DNA of 44,253 nt from positions 1-44,253 of the forward strand of contig JANMXS010000295.1 of assembly GCA_031394335.1 (NCBI GenBank), given 5' to 3'. How positions within the stretch are numbered: position 1 is the first letter of the stretch; every line of letters begins with the position of its first letter. Position numbers and translations under genes: made by a program. Shown here in pieces: positions 8,574 to 16,913 of the stretch. Source of the DNA: UKL13-2 sp031394335. GTDB taxonomy: Bacteria > Pseudomonadota > Gammaproteobacteria > Burkholderiales > Usitatibacteraceae. A model generated the notes under the pieces. That model was given only the letters and a program-made list of their open reading frames with translations. It did no database searches and had not been told where the DNA came from.

Positions 8574-9368
8574 TCAGGGCTTTAAAAATTCCCTGAGCGC
8601 GTCCAGCACTTCGCCGGGCGCCTCCTGCATCATCGCGTGGCCGATGCCGTCAAGGGAAGCCAGCCTGGCCCCGGCGATCTGCTTTGCGATGGTGGCGTTC
8701 GCCTTGGGCGGCGTCATCATGTCGCGCGTTCCACTCAGCACCAGGGTTGCGGCCTGGATGGCATTGAATTGCATATTGTCGAACTCGAATCCATGGCAAG
8801 CCGCGAGGTCGCCGGCGAGCACGCCGGGCGCACTTTTTTCCAGCAATCGTTTGTACGCCATCATCGTTGAGGTACCGGGGCTGGGTGACGCAGCCCATTT
8901 CATTTGCGGCGCGTGCCCCCAGATATTGAGCATATTGATTGCCTCTGCGGGACGATTGCGCGCCGCGTCCAGCAGGGCGTCGGCAACCAGCATCGGTGCG
9001 CTGACGCCGAGCAAGGCCAGATGCGGGACGCGCGGCGCGTGGCGTGCAGCCACCTCGAGCGCGATCAGCGAGCCCATGCTGTGCCCGACCAGCGCGGCCT
9101 TGTTGATGGCGCCGTTATCCAGAAAGCCGATCAGCCAGTCCGCGTATTGCCTGATTGTTGTCTTGGCTGGTGCAAAACTGCGGCCATGGCCGGGCAGGTC
9201 CACCGCGAGTGCGTTAAAGCCATGGTGCGCAAAGTAGCGTGCCTGCAAGGTCCACACGCTGTGGTCGTTGGCCGCACCGTGGACGAAGACAATGCTGGGT
9301 TTCGCTGCATCGAATGCCTTGCCGCCGGTGTACACATAAGCCGGTTGCTGCTGGACGAGGAACTTCAT
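8574..9368 (-). CDS. Alpha/beta hydrolase
   Basis: 264 residues with the whole fold: SIVFVHGAANDHSVW (oxyanion HG), the nucleophile elbow GHSMGS (Ser97), LSGTRDMMTPP (acid) and DGIGHAMMQEAP (His). No signal peptide, so cytoplasmic. Its ATG overlaps the metY stop by four bases (ATGA), so it is translationally coupled to metY. The pairing hints at hydrolysis of an ester or thioester linked to sulfur amino-acid metabolism, but that is inference; a general carboxylesterase is equally possible. Confidence 0.82.
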   Translation of the reverse strand: MKFLVQQQPAYVYTGGKAFDAAKPSIVFVHGAANDHSVWTLQARYFAHHGFNALAVDLPGHGRSFAPAKTTIRQYADWLIGFLDNGAINKAALVGHSMGSLIALEVAARHAPRVPHLALLGVSAPMLVADALLDAARNRPAEAINMLNIWGHAPQMKWAASPSPGTSTMMAYKRLLEKSAPGVLAGDLAACHGFEFDNMQFNAIQAATLVLSGTRDMMTPPKANATIAKQIAGARLASLDGIGHAMMQEAPGEVLDALREFLKP

Positions 9369-10681
9369 GCGCCGGCAACCTTGGCGGCTGCCGCCAGCGC
9401 GCGCGACAGATCGTCGATCAGATCGTCGGCATGTTCCAGGCCGATCGACAGGCGTATGGTGCCCTCACCGATGCCGGCATTCCCGAGCGCAGCCGCATCC
9501 ATGCGGAAATGGGTGGCGCTGGCGGGATGTATCACCAGCGATTTCGCATCGCCGATATTGGCCAGATGCGAGAACAGGTTCAATTTCTCGATGAAGGTCT
9601 TGCCGGCCGCCTTCGCGCTACCTGCCACGCCTTTGATTTCGAAGCTGACTACGGCCCCTGCGCCGTTCGGCAGCAGTTGCTTCGCCAGTTCGTAATCCGG
9701 GTGTGAAGGCAGTTCAGGGTAGGTGATATGCGCAACTGCCTTGTTCGCCGACAGGGCCGCAACGATCTTGCGCGCGTTCTCGATGTGACGGGGCATGCGT
9801 ACATGCAGGGTCTCAAGTCCTTGCAGAATCTGGAACGCACTCATCGGCGCCATGCATGCGCCAAAGTCGCGCAGGCCTTCGCGGCGAGCACGCAGGGCGA
9901 AAGCCGCTACCGACGATTCCTCGCTCATCACCATATTGTGAAAGCCCGTATAGGGCTCGGTCAGTGTGGGAAATTTCCCGGACTTTTCCCAATCGAAGGT
10001 GCCGCCGTCTACCAGTACGCCGCCGATGACGACGCCGTGACCGGACAGAAATTTGGTGGCGGAATGCATGATGATGTCCGCGCCCTGCTCGAGCGGCTGC
10101 GACAACCAGGGCGTGGTCAGTGTGGCGTCAACCATCAGCGGCAGGCCGGCGTTGTGCGCAATCGCGGCCACGGCGGGGATATTGAGTACATCGAGTCCCG
10201 GATTGCCGATGGTCTCGCCAAACAGTAAACGCGTATTCGGGCGAATCGCAGACTGCCAGGCGTTCAGGTCGCGACCGTTGACAAACGTGGTTTCAATGCC
10301 AAATCTTGGCAGGGTATAGCTCAATAAATTGTGCGAACCGCCGTAAAGCGCGTTAGAGGCCACAATATGCGCCCCGGCACCCATCAGGGTGGCGATAGCC
10401 AGATGCAAGGCGGCCTGGCCGCTGGCGGTAGCAATGGCGGCCGGTGCGCCTTCCAGTGCAGCCATGCGTTCTTCGAATACCGCCACCGTGGGGTTGGAAA
10501 TGCGCGAATACACATGCCCGGTACGTTCTAGGTTGAACAGCGAGGCGGCGGTTTCGGTATCCGGAAACACGAAAGAGGCCGTCTGGTAAATAGGCACGGC
10601 CCTTGCTCCGGTTACCGGGTCGGGCGTTTGCCCGGCGTGCACAGCCAGGGTGTCGGGATGCAGGTATTTGGGTGTAGGCAT
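9365..10681 (-). CDS. metY: O-acetylhomoserine sulfhydrylase (Cys/Met metabolism PLP enzyme)
   Basis: 438 residues, the usual size of MetY. It makes homocysteine from O-acetylhomoserine and sulfide in the cytoplasm. The N-terminal LHPDTLAVHAGQ, the block YSRISNPTVAVFEERMAALEG, and HSATKFLSGHG with the PLP-binding Lys (~210) identify the family; length and FPTLTEPYTGFHN favour MetY over MetB or MetC. The ATG at 10681 is chosen; an in-frame TTG lies at 10693. No strong ribosome site is visible at either. A 14-bp palindrome 17 bp upstream of the start is a likely operator. First gene of a two-gene unit with the alpha/beta hydrolase. Confidence 0.88.
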   Translation of the reverse strand: MPTPKYLHPDTLAVHAGQTPDPVTGARAVPIYQTASFVFPDTETAASLFNLERTGHVYSRISNPTVAVFEERMAALEGAPAAIATASGQAALHLAIATLMGAGAHIVASNALYGGSHNLLSYTLPRFGIETTFVNGRDLNAWQSAIRPNTRLLFGETIGNPGLDVLNIPAVAAIAHNAGLPLMVDATLTTPWLSQPLEQGADIIMHSATKFLSGHGVVIGGVLVDGGTFDWEKSGKFPTLTEPYTGFHNMVMSEESSVAAFALRARREGLRDFGACMAPMSAFQILQGLETLHVRMPRHIENARKIVAALSANKAVAHITYPELPSHPDYELAKQLLPNGAGAVVSFEIKGVAGSAKAAGKTFIEKLNLFSHLANIGDAKSLVIHPASATHFRMDAAALGNAGIGEGTIRLSIGLEHADDLIDDLSRALAAAAKVAGA

Positions 10682-10698
10682 TGTAAATTTCAATAATA

Positions 10699-10712
10699 TT
10701 GAATATATTCAA
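10699..10712. promoter_or_regulatory. Palindrome upstream of metY, possible operator
   Basis: TTGAATATATTCAA is a perfect 14-bp palindrome in an AT-rich patch within otherwise GC-rich DNA, 17 bp before the metY start and 110 bp before the divergent peptidase gene. Its position fits a repressor or activator site for metY. The regulator cannot be named from the sequence. Confidence 0.45.
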
Positions 10713-10821
10713 TTAGTTGTATGTAATACATGAGGCGGGATATTAGGTCTTGCCAGAACAGCAGGCATTTGCTATGGTGTTGGGCCATTCACAGGGTTGT
10801 CACATTTCAGTGCAGTACATA

Positions 10822-11766
10822 ATGACAAAAACAACAAAGTTGATCGCGCATTCTATCGTGGCCGTGCTGTTCGGCTCCGCGATTACGCTCGTCTGTGCGG
10901 ATGACGTGCAGAAAGCTCCGGCCGTTGCGAAGAAGAAATCGGGCAAAGTCCGGGCTGTGGCGGTCGCCGATTTCGGTCGTGATGGCGGCCCCAATCTTCT
11001 GTCTCACGCCGCCTTTGTTTTCGATCAGGAAACCGGTCGTGCGCTGTACGCCAAGAACGCCGAAAACGCGGTGCCGATCGCTTCAATCACCAAACTGATG
11101 ACCTCGATGGTGGTCCTCGACGCCAAGCTCAATCTGGATGAGGCGGTGGTGATCGACAAAGCCGATAAAGACATGCTGAAAGGTTCCAAATCGCGCCTGC
11201 CCGTGGGCACCGCGTTTCGTCGTGAAGACCTGATGCGCCTGGCGCTGATGGCCTCCGATAACCGTGCTGCCGCCGCGCTGGGCCGTACCTACCCTGGCGG
11301 TACCGAGGTTTTTGTCGAGGCGATGAACGCCAAAGCGAAACTCCTTGGCCTCAACAACGCCCATTTTGTCGACCCCACCGGTCTGGCGCCAGGCAATGTC
11401 GCCAGCCCGCAAGACCTGGCGGTGATGGTATCCGCCGCCTCTGCCTATCCCGAGATTCGCGAGTTCTCGACGGCGCAGGCCTTGAGCGTAACGCTGCCTG
11501 CCAGCAGCCGGCAAATCGGCTTTGTCAACACCAATGCGCTGGTGCGCTCGGACGGCTGGAGCATCGGTCTTTCCAAAACCGGCTATATCAACGAAGCTGG
11601 CAAGTGTCTGGTCATGCAGGCCATCATCGCGTCGCGTCCCGTGGTCATCGTGTTGATGGATTCCTGGGGCAAGTTCACGCGCATCGGTGACGCCAACCGC
11701 ATCAAGAAGTGGATTGAAAGCGGCAAGGTTGCCGTACTTCCGGTAAAAGTCGCTTCACCCTCCTGA
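10822..11766 (+). CDS. pbpG: D-alanyl-D-alanine endopeptidase, PBP7 type
   Basis: 314 residues with a signal peptide (residues 1-26, ending LVCADD). The penicillin-binding active site is complete: SITK (Ser88, Lys91), SDN (145-147) and KTG (252-254). AAFVFDQETGRALYAKNAENAVPIASITKLMT and SDGWSIGLSKTGYINEAG match PbpG-type endopeptidases, which cut peptide cross-links in the periplasm. It lacks the C-terminal extension of PBP5/6 carboxypeptidases. The ATG at 10822 gives a proper signal peptide; an earlier in-frame start at 10750 would bury it. Stands alone before lutA. Confidence 0.87.
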   Translation: MTKTTKLIAHSIVAVLFGSAITLVCADDVQKAPAVAKKKSGKVRAVAVADFGRDGGPNLLSHAAFVFDQETGRALYAKNAENAVPIASITKLMTSMVVLDAKLNLDEAVVIDKADKDMLKGSKSRLPVGTAFRREDLMRLALMASDNRAAAALGRTYPGGTEVFVEAMNAKAKLLGLNNAHFVDPTGLAPGNVASPQDLAVMVSAASAYPEIREFSTAQALSVTLPASSRQIGFVNTNALVRSDGWSIGLSKTGYINEAGKCLVMQAIIASRPVVIVLMDSWGKFTRIGDANRIKKWIESGKVAVLPVKVASPS

Positions 11767-11796
11767 GCGCGTTTTCGCCTGCTCGCCCGGCTCGAT

Positions 11797-11813
11797 GTGA
11801 GATAACATCTCAC
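11797..11813. promoter_or_regulatory. Perfect palindrome against the lutA start codon, likely operator
   Basis: GTGAGAT-AAC-ATCTCAC is a 17-bp perfect inverted repeat ending two bases before the lutA ATG at 11816. It sits where a ribosome-binding site would normally be, and no Shine-Dalgarno sequence is visible. The arms resemble the short symmetric sites of GntR-family repressors, which control lactate genes in other bacteria; that link is inference. As RNA it could also fold and hide the start. Confidence 0.6.
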
Positions 11814-11815
11814 AC

Positions 11816-12541
11816 ATGAAAGTCGGCCTCTTCGTTACCTGTCTTGTCGATCTTGTCCGCCCCAATATCGGCTTCGCCACGCTGAAGCTGCTGGAAGGTG
11901 CGGGTTGCGAAGTTATTGTCCCCCCATCCCAAACCTGTTGCGGACAGCCCGGCTACAACTCCGGAGCGCGAGAAGTTGCGCAGCAGCTTGCACGCAAGGT
12001 GCTCGCCGAATTCCGCGACTGCGATTATGTGGTTGCGCCTTCCGGCTCCTGTTCTGGCCAGGTAAAAATACACTATGTCGAAGACCTGTTTCGTGACGAA
12101 CCCGACCACGCCGAATTTGAAAAGCTTGCCGCCAAGTGGTTCGAGCTGTCGGATTTCCTGGTCAATGTACTGAAGCTTAAACAGCTGCCCGGCAAGTACG
12201 AGGGCAGCATCACTTACCATGACAGCTGTGCGGGCCTGCGCGAAATCGGCATCAAGCAGCAGCCGCGCGAGTTGCTCAGCAGAACCGGCTGCACCATCAG
12301 TGAAATGAACGATGCGGAGAAATGCTGCGGCTTCGGCGGTACATTTTCGATCAAACTTGGCGAAATTTCCACGCGCATGGCCGAGAACAAATGCGTGAAT
12401 ATCGGCATGACTGGTGCTGCTGCCGTCGTCGGTGGCGACCTTGGTTGTCTGCTGAATATTGAAGGCCGGCTACGACGCAATGGGGATATGAGCACCAAGG
12501 TGTATCACTTCGCCGAGGTCGCCGCCGGGATGACGAAATAA
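11816..12541 (+). CDS. lutA: L-lactate oxidation complex, cysteine-rich Fe-S subunit
   Basis: 241 residues, the usual size of LutA/YkgE. It has the two cysteine-rich CCG domains typical of heterodisulfide-reductase-like subunits: QTCCGQPGYNSG with VAPSGSCSG in the first, and DSCAGLRE with AEKCCGFGG in the second. With LutB and LutC it oxidises L-lactate to pyruvate in the cytoplasm at the membrane. It starts MKVGLFVTCLVDLVRP as in relatives, which fixes the ATG at 11816 although no ribosome site precedes it. First gene of lutABC, with 2 bp to lutB. Confidence 0.92.
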   Translation: MKVGLFVTCLVDLVRPNIGFATLKLLEGAGCEVIVPPSQTCCGQPGYNSGAREVAQQLARKVLAEFRDCDYVVAPSGSCSGQVKIHYVEDLFRDEPDHAEFEKLAAKWFELSDFLVNVLKLKQLPGKYEGSITYHDSCAGLREIGIKQQPRELLSRTGCTISEMNDAEKCCGFGGTFSIKLGEISTRMAENKCVNIGMTGAAAVVGGDLGCLLNIEGRLRRNGDMSTKVYHFAEVAAGMTK

Positions 12542-12543
12542 CC

Positions 12544-13953
12544 ATGCAAGTCAATTCGATGTTCTTCAAGCAGACCGCGAGTGTGAAGCTCAACGACGCG
12601 GTACTGCAGACCGCCATGAAAAAGGCCAAGGGCAAGTTTGTCGATGGCCGCGCAGTCAGCGTCGCCACTATCGATAACTGGGAAGAAATCCGCACCTACG
12701 CGGCCGCAATGCGCGACCGTGTGATCGATAATCTCGACGCCTATTTGCTGGAGTTCGAAAAGAATGCGCAGCGGCGTGGCGCGGTGGTGCACTGGGCGGA
12801 GACGGCCGAAGAAGCCAATGCCATCATTGTCGAAATTGCGTGCAGCAACGCGGTAAAGACGGTGACCAAATCGAAGTCGATGGTCAGTGAAGAAGTTGCG
12901 CTCAACGATGCACTCGAAGCTGCAGGTGTTGCGGTGATGGAAACCGATCTCGGCGAGTACATCCTGCAACTTGCCAAGGAGCCACCTTCGCATATCGTCG
13001 CCCCGGCGGTACACAAGTCCAAGGAGCAAGTGGCGCAGCTGTTTGTCGATCATCATCACAAGCCGCGTCTCACCGACATTCCCGCCATGACGCGCGAAGC
13101 ACGCGAGGTGCTGCGCGGCCATTTTCTGGGCGCCGATATGGGCATCAGCGGCGCCAACTTCGTGATCGCCGAAACCGGCACCACGCTGACCGTGACCAAT
13201 GAAGGCAATGCCGATATGGTGACGACGATCCCGCGCATTCATTGCGTGATTACCGGCATCGAGAAAGTGATCCCCACGCTGGAAGATTTCGCGACCCTGA
13301 TTCGCCTGCTGCCGCGTTCGGCGATCGGCCAGTCGATCGCCAATTACCTCACCCTGACCACCGGCGTGAAAGCGCCGGACGAAATCGAGGGTCCGGAGCA
13401 GATGCATATCGTGCTGGTCGACGCGGGCCGCACCAAGCTGGTCGGCGGCGAGATGAAGGACATGCTGCGCTGCATTCGTTGCGGCGCCTGCATGAATCAC
13501 TGTCCGGTGTATCAGAATGTCGGCGGTCACGCCTATGGTTGGGTATATCCAGGACCGATGGGTTCGGTGCTGACGCCAACTTATGTCGGCATCGAAAACG
13601 CCGGCGATCTGCCGAATGCCTCCACGTTCTGCGGCGAATGCCAGGTGGTGTGCCCGGTAAAAATTCCGCTGCCGGATTTGATGCGCAAGCTGCGCGAAAA
13701 ACAATTTGATTTGAAGCTGCGGCCGTGGAGCGAACGCTGGGCAATCAAGGCATGGAGCTTTGCGGTCACGCGGCCGGGCCTGTATGCATTCTTGTCAAAA
13801 GCAGGTGCGCGCATCGCGTCCTGGATTGGCGGGCGCGACAAATTGATTCATCGCCTGCCCGGCATCGACGGCTGGACCGATGGCCGCGATGTGCCCGCGC
13901 CGCAGGGAAAAACCTTTCGCGAGTTGTATGCGGCGCAGCGGGGCCGGAAATGA
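12544..13953 (+). CDS. lutB: L-lactate oxidation complex, ferredoxin-like Fe-S subunit
   Basis: 469 residues. An N-terminal LUD-type domain (~1-300, including GADMGISGANFVIAETGT) is followed by two 4Fe-4S motifs: CIRCGACMNHCP (~309) and CGECQVVCP (~363). A C-terminal extension runs to the stop. Electron-transfer subunit of the lactate oxidation complex. Two bases separate it from lutA, and its TGA overlaps the lutC ATG, so the three genes are translationally coupled. Confidence 0.92.
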   Translation: MQVNSMFFKQTASVKLNDAVLQTAMKKAKGKFVDGRAVSVATIDNWEEIRTYAAAMRDRVIDNLDAYLLEFEKNAQRRGAVVHWAETAEEANAIIVEIACSNAVKTVTKSKSMVSEEVALNDALEAAGVAVMETDLGEYILQLAKEPPSHIVAPAVHKSKEQVAQLFVDHHHKPRLTDIPAMTREAREVLRGHFLGADMGISGANFVIAETGTTLTVTNEGNADMVTTIPRIHCVITGIEKVIPTLEDFATLIRLLPRSAIGQSIANYLTLTTGVKAPDEIEGPEQMHIVLVDAGRTKLVGGEMKDMLRCIRCGACMNHCPVYQNVGGHAYGWVYPGPMGSVLTPTYVGIENAGDLPNASTFCGECQVVCPVKIPLPDLMRKLREKQFDLKLRPWSERWAIKAWSFAVTRPGLYAFLSKAGARIASWIGGRDKLIHRLPGIDGWTDGRDVPAPQGKTFRELYAAQRGRK

Positions 13954-14600
13954 GCGCGCGAGAAAACATTCTGGCGCGGATTCGCGCCAACAGTGGAAAA
14001 GGCGGCACTACGTCTGCGGCCGAGATTGATGTTGCTCGCGCGGTCATCCGTGCGCGCACGCGCGGCCCATTACCCGGCTTCGGCAAGCATGAACCGGTGC
14101 AGCATTTCATCGACGAATGCGACCGCCTTAAAACGACGCTTGCCGAAGTCGCCTCGCCGGCGGAGGTGCCACGCGAAGTGGCGCGTTACATCACGCAACA
14201 AAATCTGCTTCCCAAGGTCGTTGGCTGGAACGAATACGCCGACCTCGATTGGGCAGCGGCAAAGGTGAGCTATGAAAGCCGCCCGGCAAATGCCGTCGAC
14301 CTCATTGGGCTTACCGGCTGCTTTTGCGCCATTGGCGAGACCGGCACGCTGCTCCTGCTGGGCGCGCGCGCCACGCCCAAGGTGACGGCGCTGCTGCCCG
14401 AGACGCATCTATGCGTGGTCAAAAAATCGCGCATGTTGCCGACCATGGAGGATGCGTTCCAGTTGATGCGCGATGAGCTCGGCGAACCGCCGCGCGCGAC
14501 GTTTTTCGTCAGCGGCCCAAGTCGGACAGCCGATATAGAACAGACCATCGTGATTGGTGCGCATGGTCCCTACCGAGTACATGTCATCCTCATCCCTTGA
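13950..14600 (+). CDS. lutC: L-lactate oxidation complex, LUD-domain subunit
   Basis: 216 residues, normal for LutC. It starts MSARENILARIRA, and the core VDLIGLTGCFCAIGETGTLLLL and ETHLCVVKKSRMLPTMEDAF is the LUD domain. The ATG overlaps the lutB stop (ATGA). Last gene of the lut operon. No terminator is visible after it, so transcription may continue into the broken carrier gene downstream, which would make sense if that carrier once imported the substrate. Confidence 0.9.
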   Translation: MSARENILARIRANSGKGGTTSAAEIDVARAVIRARTRGPLPGFGKHEPVQHFIDECDRLKTTLAEVASPAEVPREVARYITQQNLLPKVVGWNEYADLDWAAAKVSYESRPANAVDLIGLTGCFCAIGETGTLLLLGARATPKVTALLPETHLCVVKKSRMLPTMEDAFQLMRDELGEPPRATFFVSGPSRTADIEQTIVIGAHGPYRVHVILIP

Positions 14601-14646
14601 TGCCCTCGGCATGCCGTCCAATTTTCCAAACAAAAAGAAAAATTCA

Positions 14647-16062
14647 ATGGCATTCGCGGCACTGACTTTTCGCATGAATCCTGGCTTGCCCTTTCGCACG
14701 CTTTTTCGCATGCCCTTTCGATTCCTCTTGCGTATTCTTGCGCTATCGTTTCTGTCGCTCCTGCCGCTCAAGGCGCTGGCTGCTGGCGATGCGGGCTACA
14801 CCCTGATCAAGCTGGGCGGGATCCCCGTTGACTTCATTCTGTTCGGCCTGACGCTGCTCGGCGTCGCGCTGTTTCATGCGCACACCTTGCGGGTCGCAGT
14901 CACCGGCGTGATCGTCATTTCGATCTATAAAATCCTTTTTACCGGTTTTAAGACCGGCCCCGGCATCGGCGGATTTGCCGCGCATCTTGGCCATGAATGG
15001 GTGATCCTCGCCAATCTGTTGTGCCTGTTGCTGGGTTTCGCCCTGTTGTCCCGACACTTCGAGAAAAGCCAGGCGCCACTAGTCCTGCCGCGCTATCTGC
15101 CCGACGACTGGAAGGGCGGGTTCCTGATGCTGGTGATGGTTTTTGTACTGTCGTCGTTTTTGGACAATATTGCCGCTGCGTTGATCGGTGGCGCGATGGC
15201 CCATCTACTGTTCCGCGTCTAAGTCCATGTCGGTTATCTTGCGGCGATTGTCGCAGCGTCGAATGCCGGCGGTGCGGGATCGGTGGTCGGCGATACCACC
15301 ACCACCATGCTGTGGATCTCGGGGGTGAGTCCAATCGAGGTGTTTCACGCCTATGTGGCGTCGGTGGTGGCGCTGGTCATCTGCGGCATACCGGCGTCAT
15401 TGCAACAGCATAAATACTCGCCGATCATCAAGGACAATCAGATGCACGCCGCGATCGACTGGCGGCGTCTGGGCATCGTCGGCCTGATCCTGGTGTTTGC
15501 GGTGGTCGCCAATGTCGTGGTCAATCTGCAATTCAACAGCCTGGCCGATCATTTCCCGTTTATCGGCGTTGCCGTGTGGGTCGCCATTTTGATTTCCCTG
15601 CCGTTGCGGCGCCCCGACTGGGAGGTGGTGCCCGAGGCGTTCAAGGGCGCCGTGTTCCTGCTGTCGCTGGTGGTCTGCGCATCGATGATGCCGGTGGAAG
15701 CGTTGCCGGCGGCGTCATGGCCAAGCGCGCTGGGGATTGGTTTCCTGTCCGCGGTATTCGACAACATCCCACTCACGGCGCTCGCCATCAAACAAGGCGG
15801 CTACGACTGGGGCTTCCTCGCCTACGCGGTCGGCTTCGGGGGTTCGATGATCTGGTTCGGCTCGTCGGCGGGCGTAGCGTTGGCCAGCATGTACCCGCAG
15901 GCTAAATCCGTTGGGCAATGGTTAAGGCAAGGCTGGCATGTGGCAGTTGCCTACGTTATCGGCTTCCTGGTGTTGCTGGCGATTCTTGGATGGCATCCCG
16001 ATGCGAATCCGCAACGTACGAACGGCACGGCACCCGCCGCGCAAGATTCGCCTGGTCGTTGA
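14647..16062 (+). pseudogene. NhaD/citrate-type ion carrier gene with an in-frame TAA stop
   Basis: One continuous frame covers a whole polytopic carrier but is cut by a TAA at 15220-15222. Before it, the protein has a signal-like first helix, then several helices ending SSFLDNIAAALIGGAMAHLLFRV. Directly after, the same frame resumes VHVGYLAAIVAASNAGGAGSVVGDTTTTMLWISG and runs to 16062 with DNIPLTALAIKQGGYDWG and GFGGSMIWFGSSAGVA, both hallmarks of the NhaD/ArsB/citrate transporter superfamily. No frameshift is needed, so one base change (for instance from a Lys codon) would explain it. The start is uncertain: ATGs at 14611, 14647, 14674 and 14710 all lack a clear ribosome site. It may be a recent pseudogene, a sequencing error, or a read-through gene. 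Confidence 0.75.
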
Positions 16063-16149
16063 GAGTGGCTACCGCAGTGTGGAGGCGCACAAACGGGCAG
16101 GATTCAAACGGCGATTCGGCTCGCGGATGACGCGGCAGCCGCATTTGAC

Positions 16150-16911
16150 ATGATCAGTCTTTTCCTGGATCTTGATGGAACCTTGATCGACCTTGCCGGC
16201 ACCCCGGAGGCGGTGCTCGTGCCGCCACATTTGCCGCAGCTCCTCGCGGCGCTTGATTCCAGGTTCAAGGGTGCACTGGCGCTCGCAAGCGGGCGCAATA
16301 TCGCATCGCTGGACAGATTGCTCGTACCTTACATCGGGGCGGCAATCGGTGTGCACGGTATTGAGTATCGCGAACCGCAGGGCAGCGTGCAGAGCATGTC
16401 GGTGAGCCCCCTGCAACCCGCCCTGCTTGCGGAAATTGTCGACAGGATCGGTGACTTTTCCCATGCCTTCATTGAAGAAAAGGGTATCGCCCTGGCTGTC
16501 CACTTTCATGGCGAACCGCTTGAGATGTCGCGACTTGAATCAATGCTGGCCCTTGCCTGTAAACGACTGCAGCCGGATTGGCGCTGTCTCCCGGGGCATC
16601 GGGTAATCGAACTTAAACCGGCGGGAATCGATAAAGGCGTCGGGCTTGAACGGATGATGACTGTGCCCCCATTTTTGGGCACCAAGCCGGTGGCAATTGG
16701 CGATGATATTACCGACCTGGATTTACTTGCTGCTGCGCGCAAGCGAAATGGACTGGCGATAACGGTGGGCAACCGTATTGCCAACAAGGGGGATTGCCAT
16801 CTTTCGTCGCCTGCGGAGGTGTTGAGATTCCTTGACCTCTTGATTCTGGCGCCGCAGTTGGACAACACAAGTACCGTGGCAGAGCTGGCTCTTGCCGCTG
16901 CAGGCGGTTAG
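16150..16911 (+). CDS. otsB: Trehalose-6-phosphate phosphatase
   Basis: 253 residues of the HAD superfamily. It starts MISLFLDLDGTLIDL with the nucleophile Asp7 and Asp9. LASGRNIASLDRLL and HGIEYR belong to the core, IELKPAGIDKGVGLERMM carries the catalytic Lys region, and AIGDDITDLD holds the magnesium-binding acids. It removes phosphate from trehalose-6-phosphate in the cytoplasm. It faces the synthase/GH15 pair tail to tail, with its TAG two bases from the GH15 stop, so it is not co-transcribed with its partner enzyme. Confidence 0.9.
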   Translation: MISLFLDLDGTLIDLAGTPEAVLVPPHLPQLLAALDSRFKGALALASGRNIASLDRLLVPYIGAAIGVHGIEYREPQGSVQSMSVSPLQPALLAEIVDRIGDFSHAFIEEKGIALAVHFHGEPLEMSRLESMLALACKRLQPDWRCLPGHRVIELKPAGIDKGVGLERMMTVPPFLGTKPVAIGDDITDLDLLAAARKRNGLAITVGNRIANKGDCHLSSPAEVLRFLDLLILAPQLDNTSTVAELALAAAGG

Positions 16912-16913
16912 AT

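Noticed and set aside
12505..13704. A 399-codon frame antisense to lutB
   Set aside because: It mirrors lutB in a GC-rich sequence, shows no family motif and low-complexity His/Arg-rich composition, while lutB is unmistakable.
16063..16149. A small gene between the carrier gene and otsB
   Set aside because: The short overlapping frames there have no ribosome site or homology and run into otsB.
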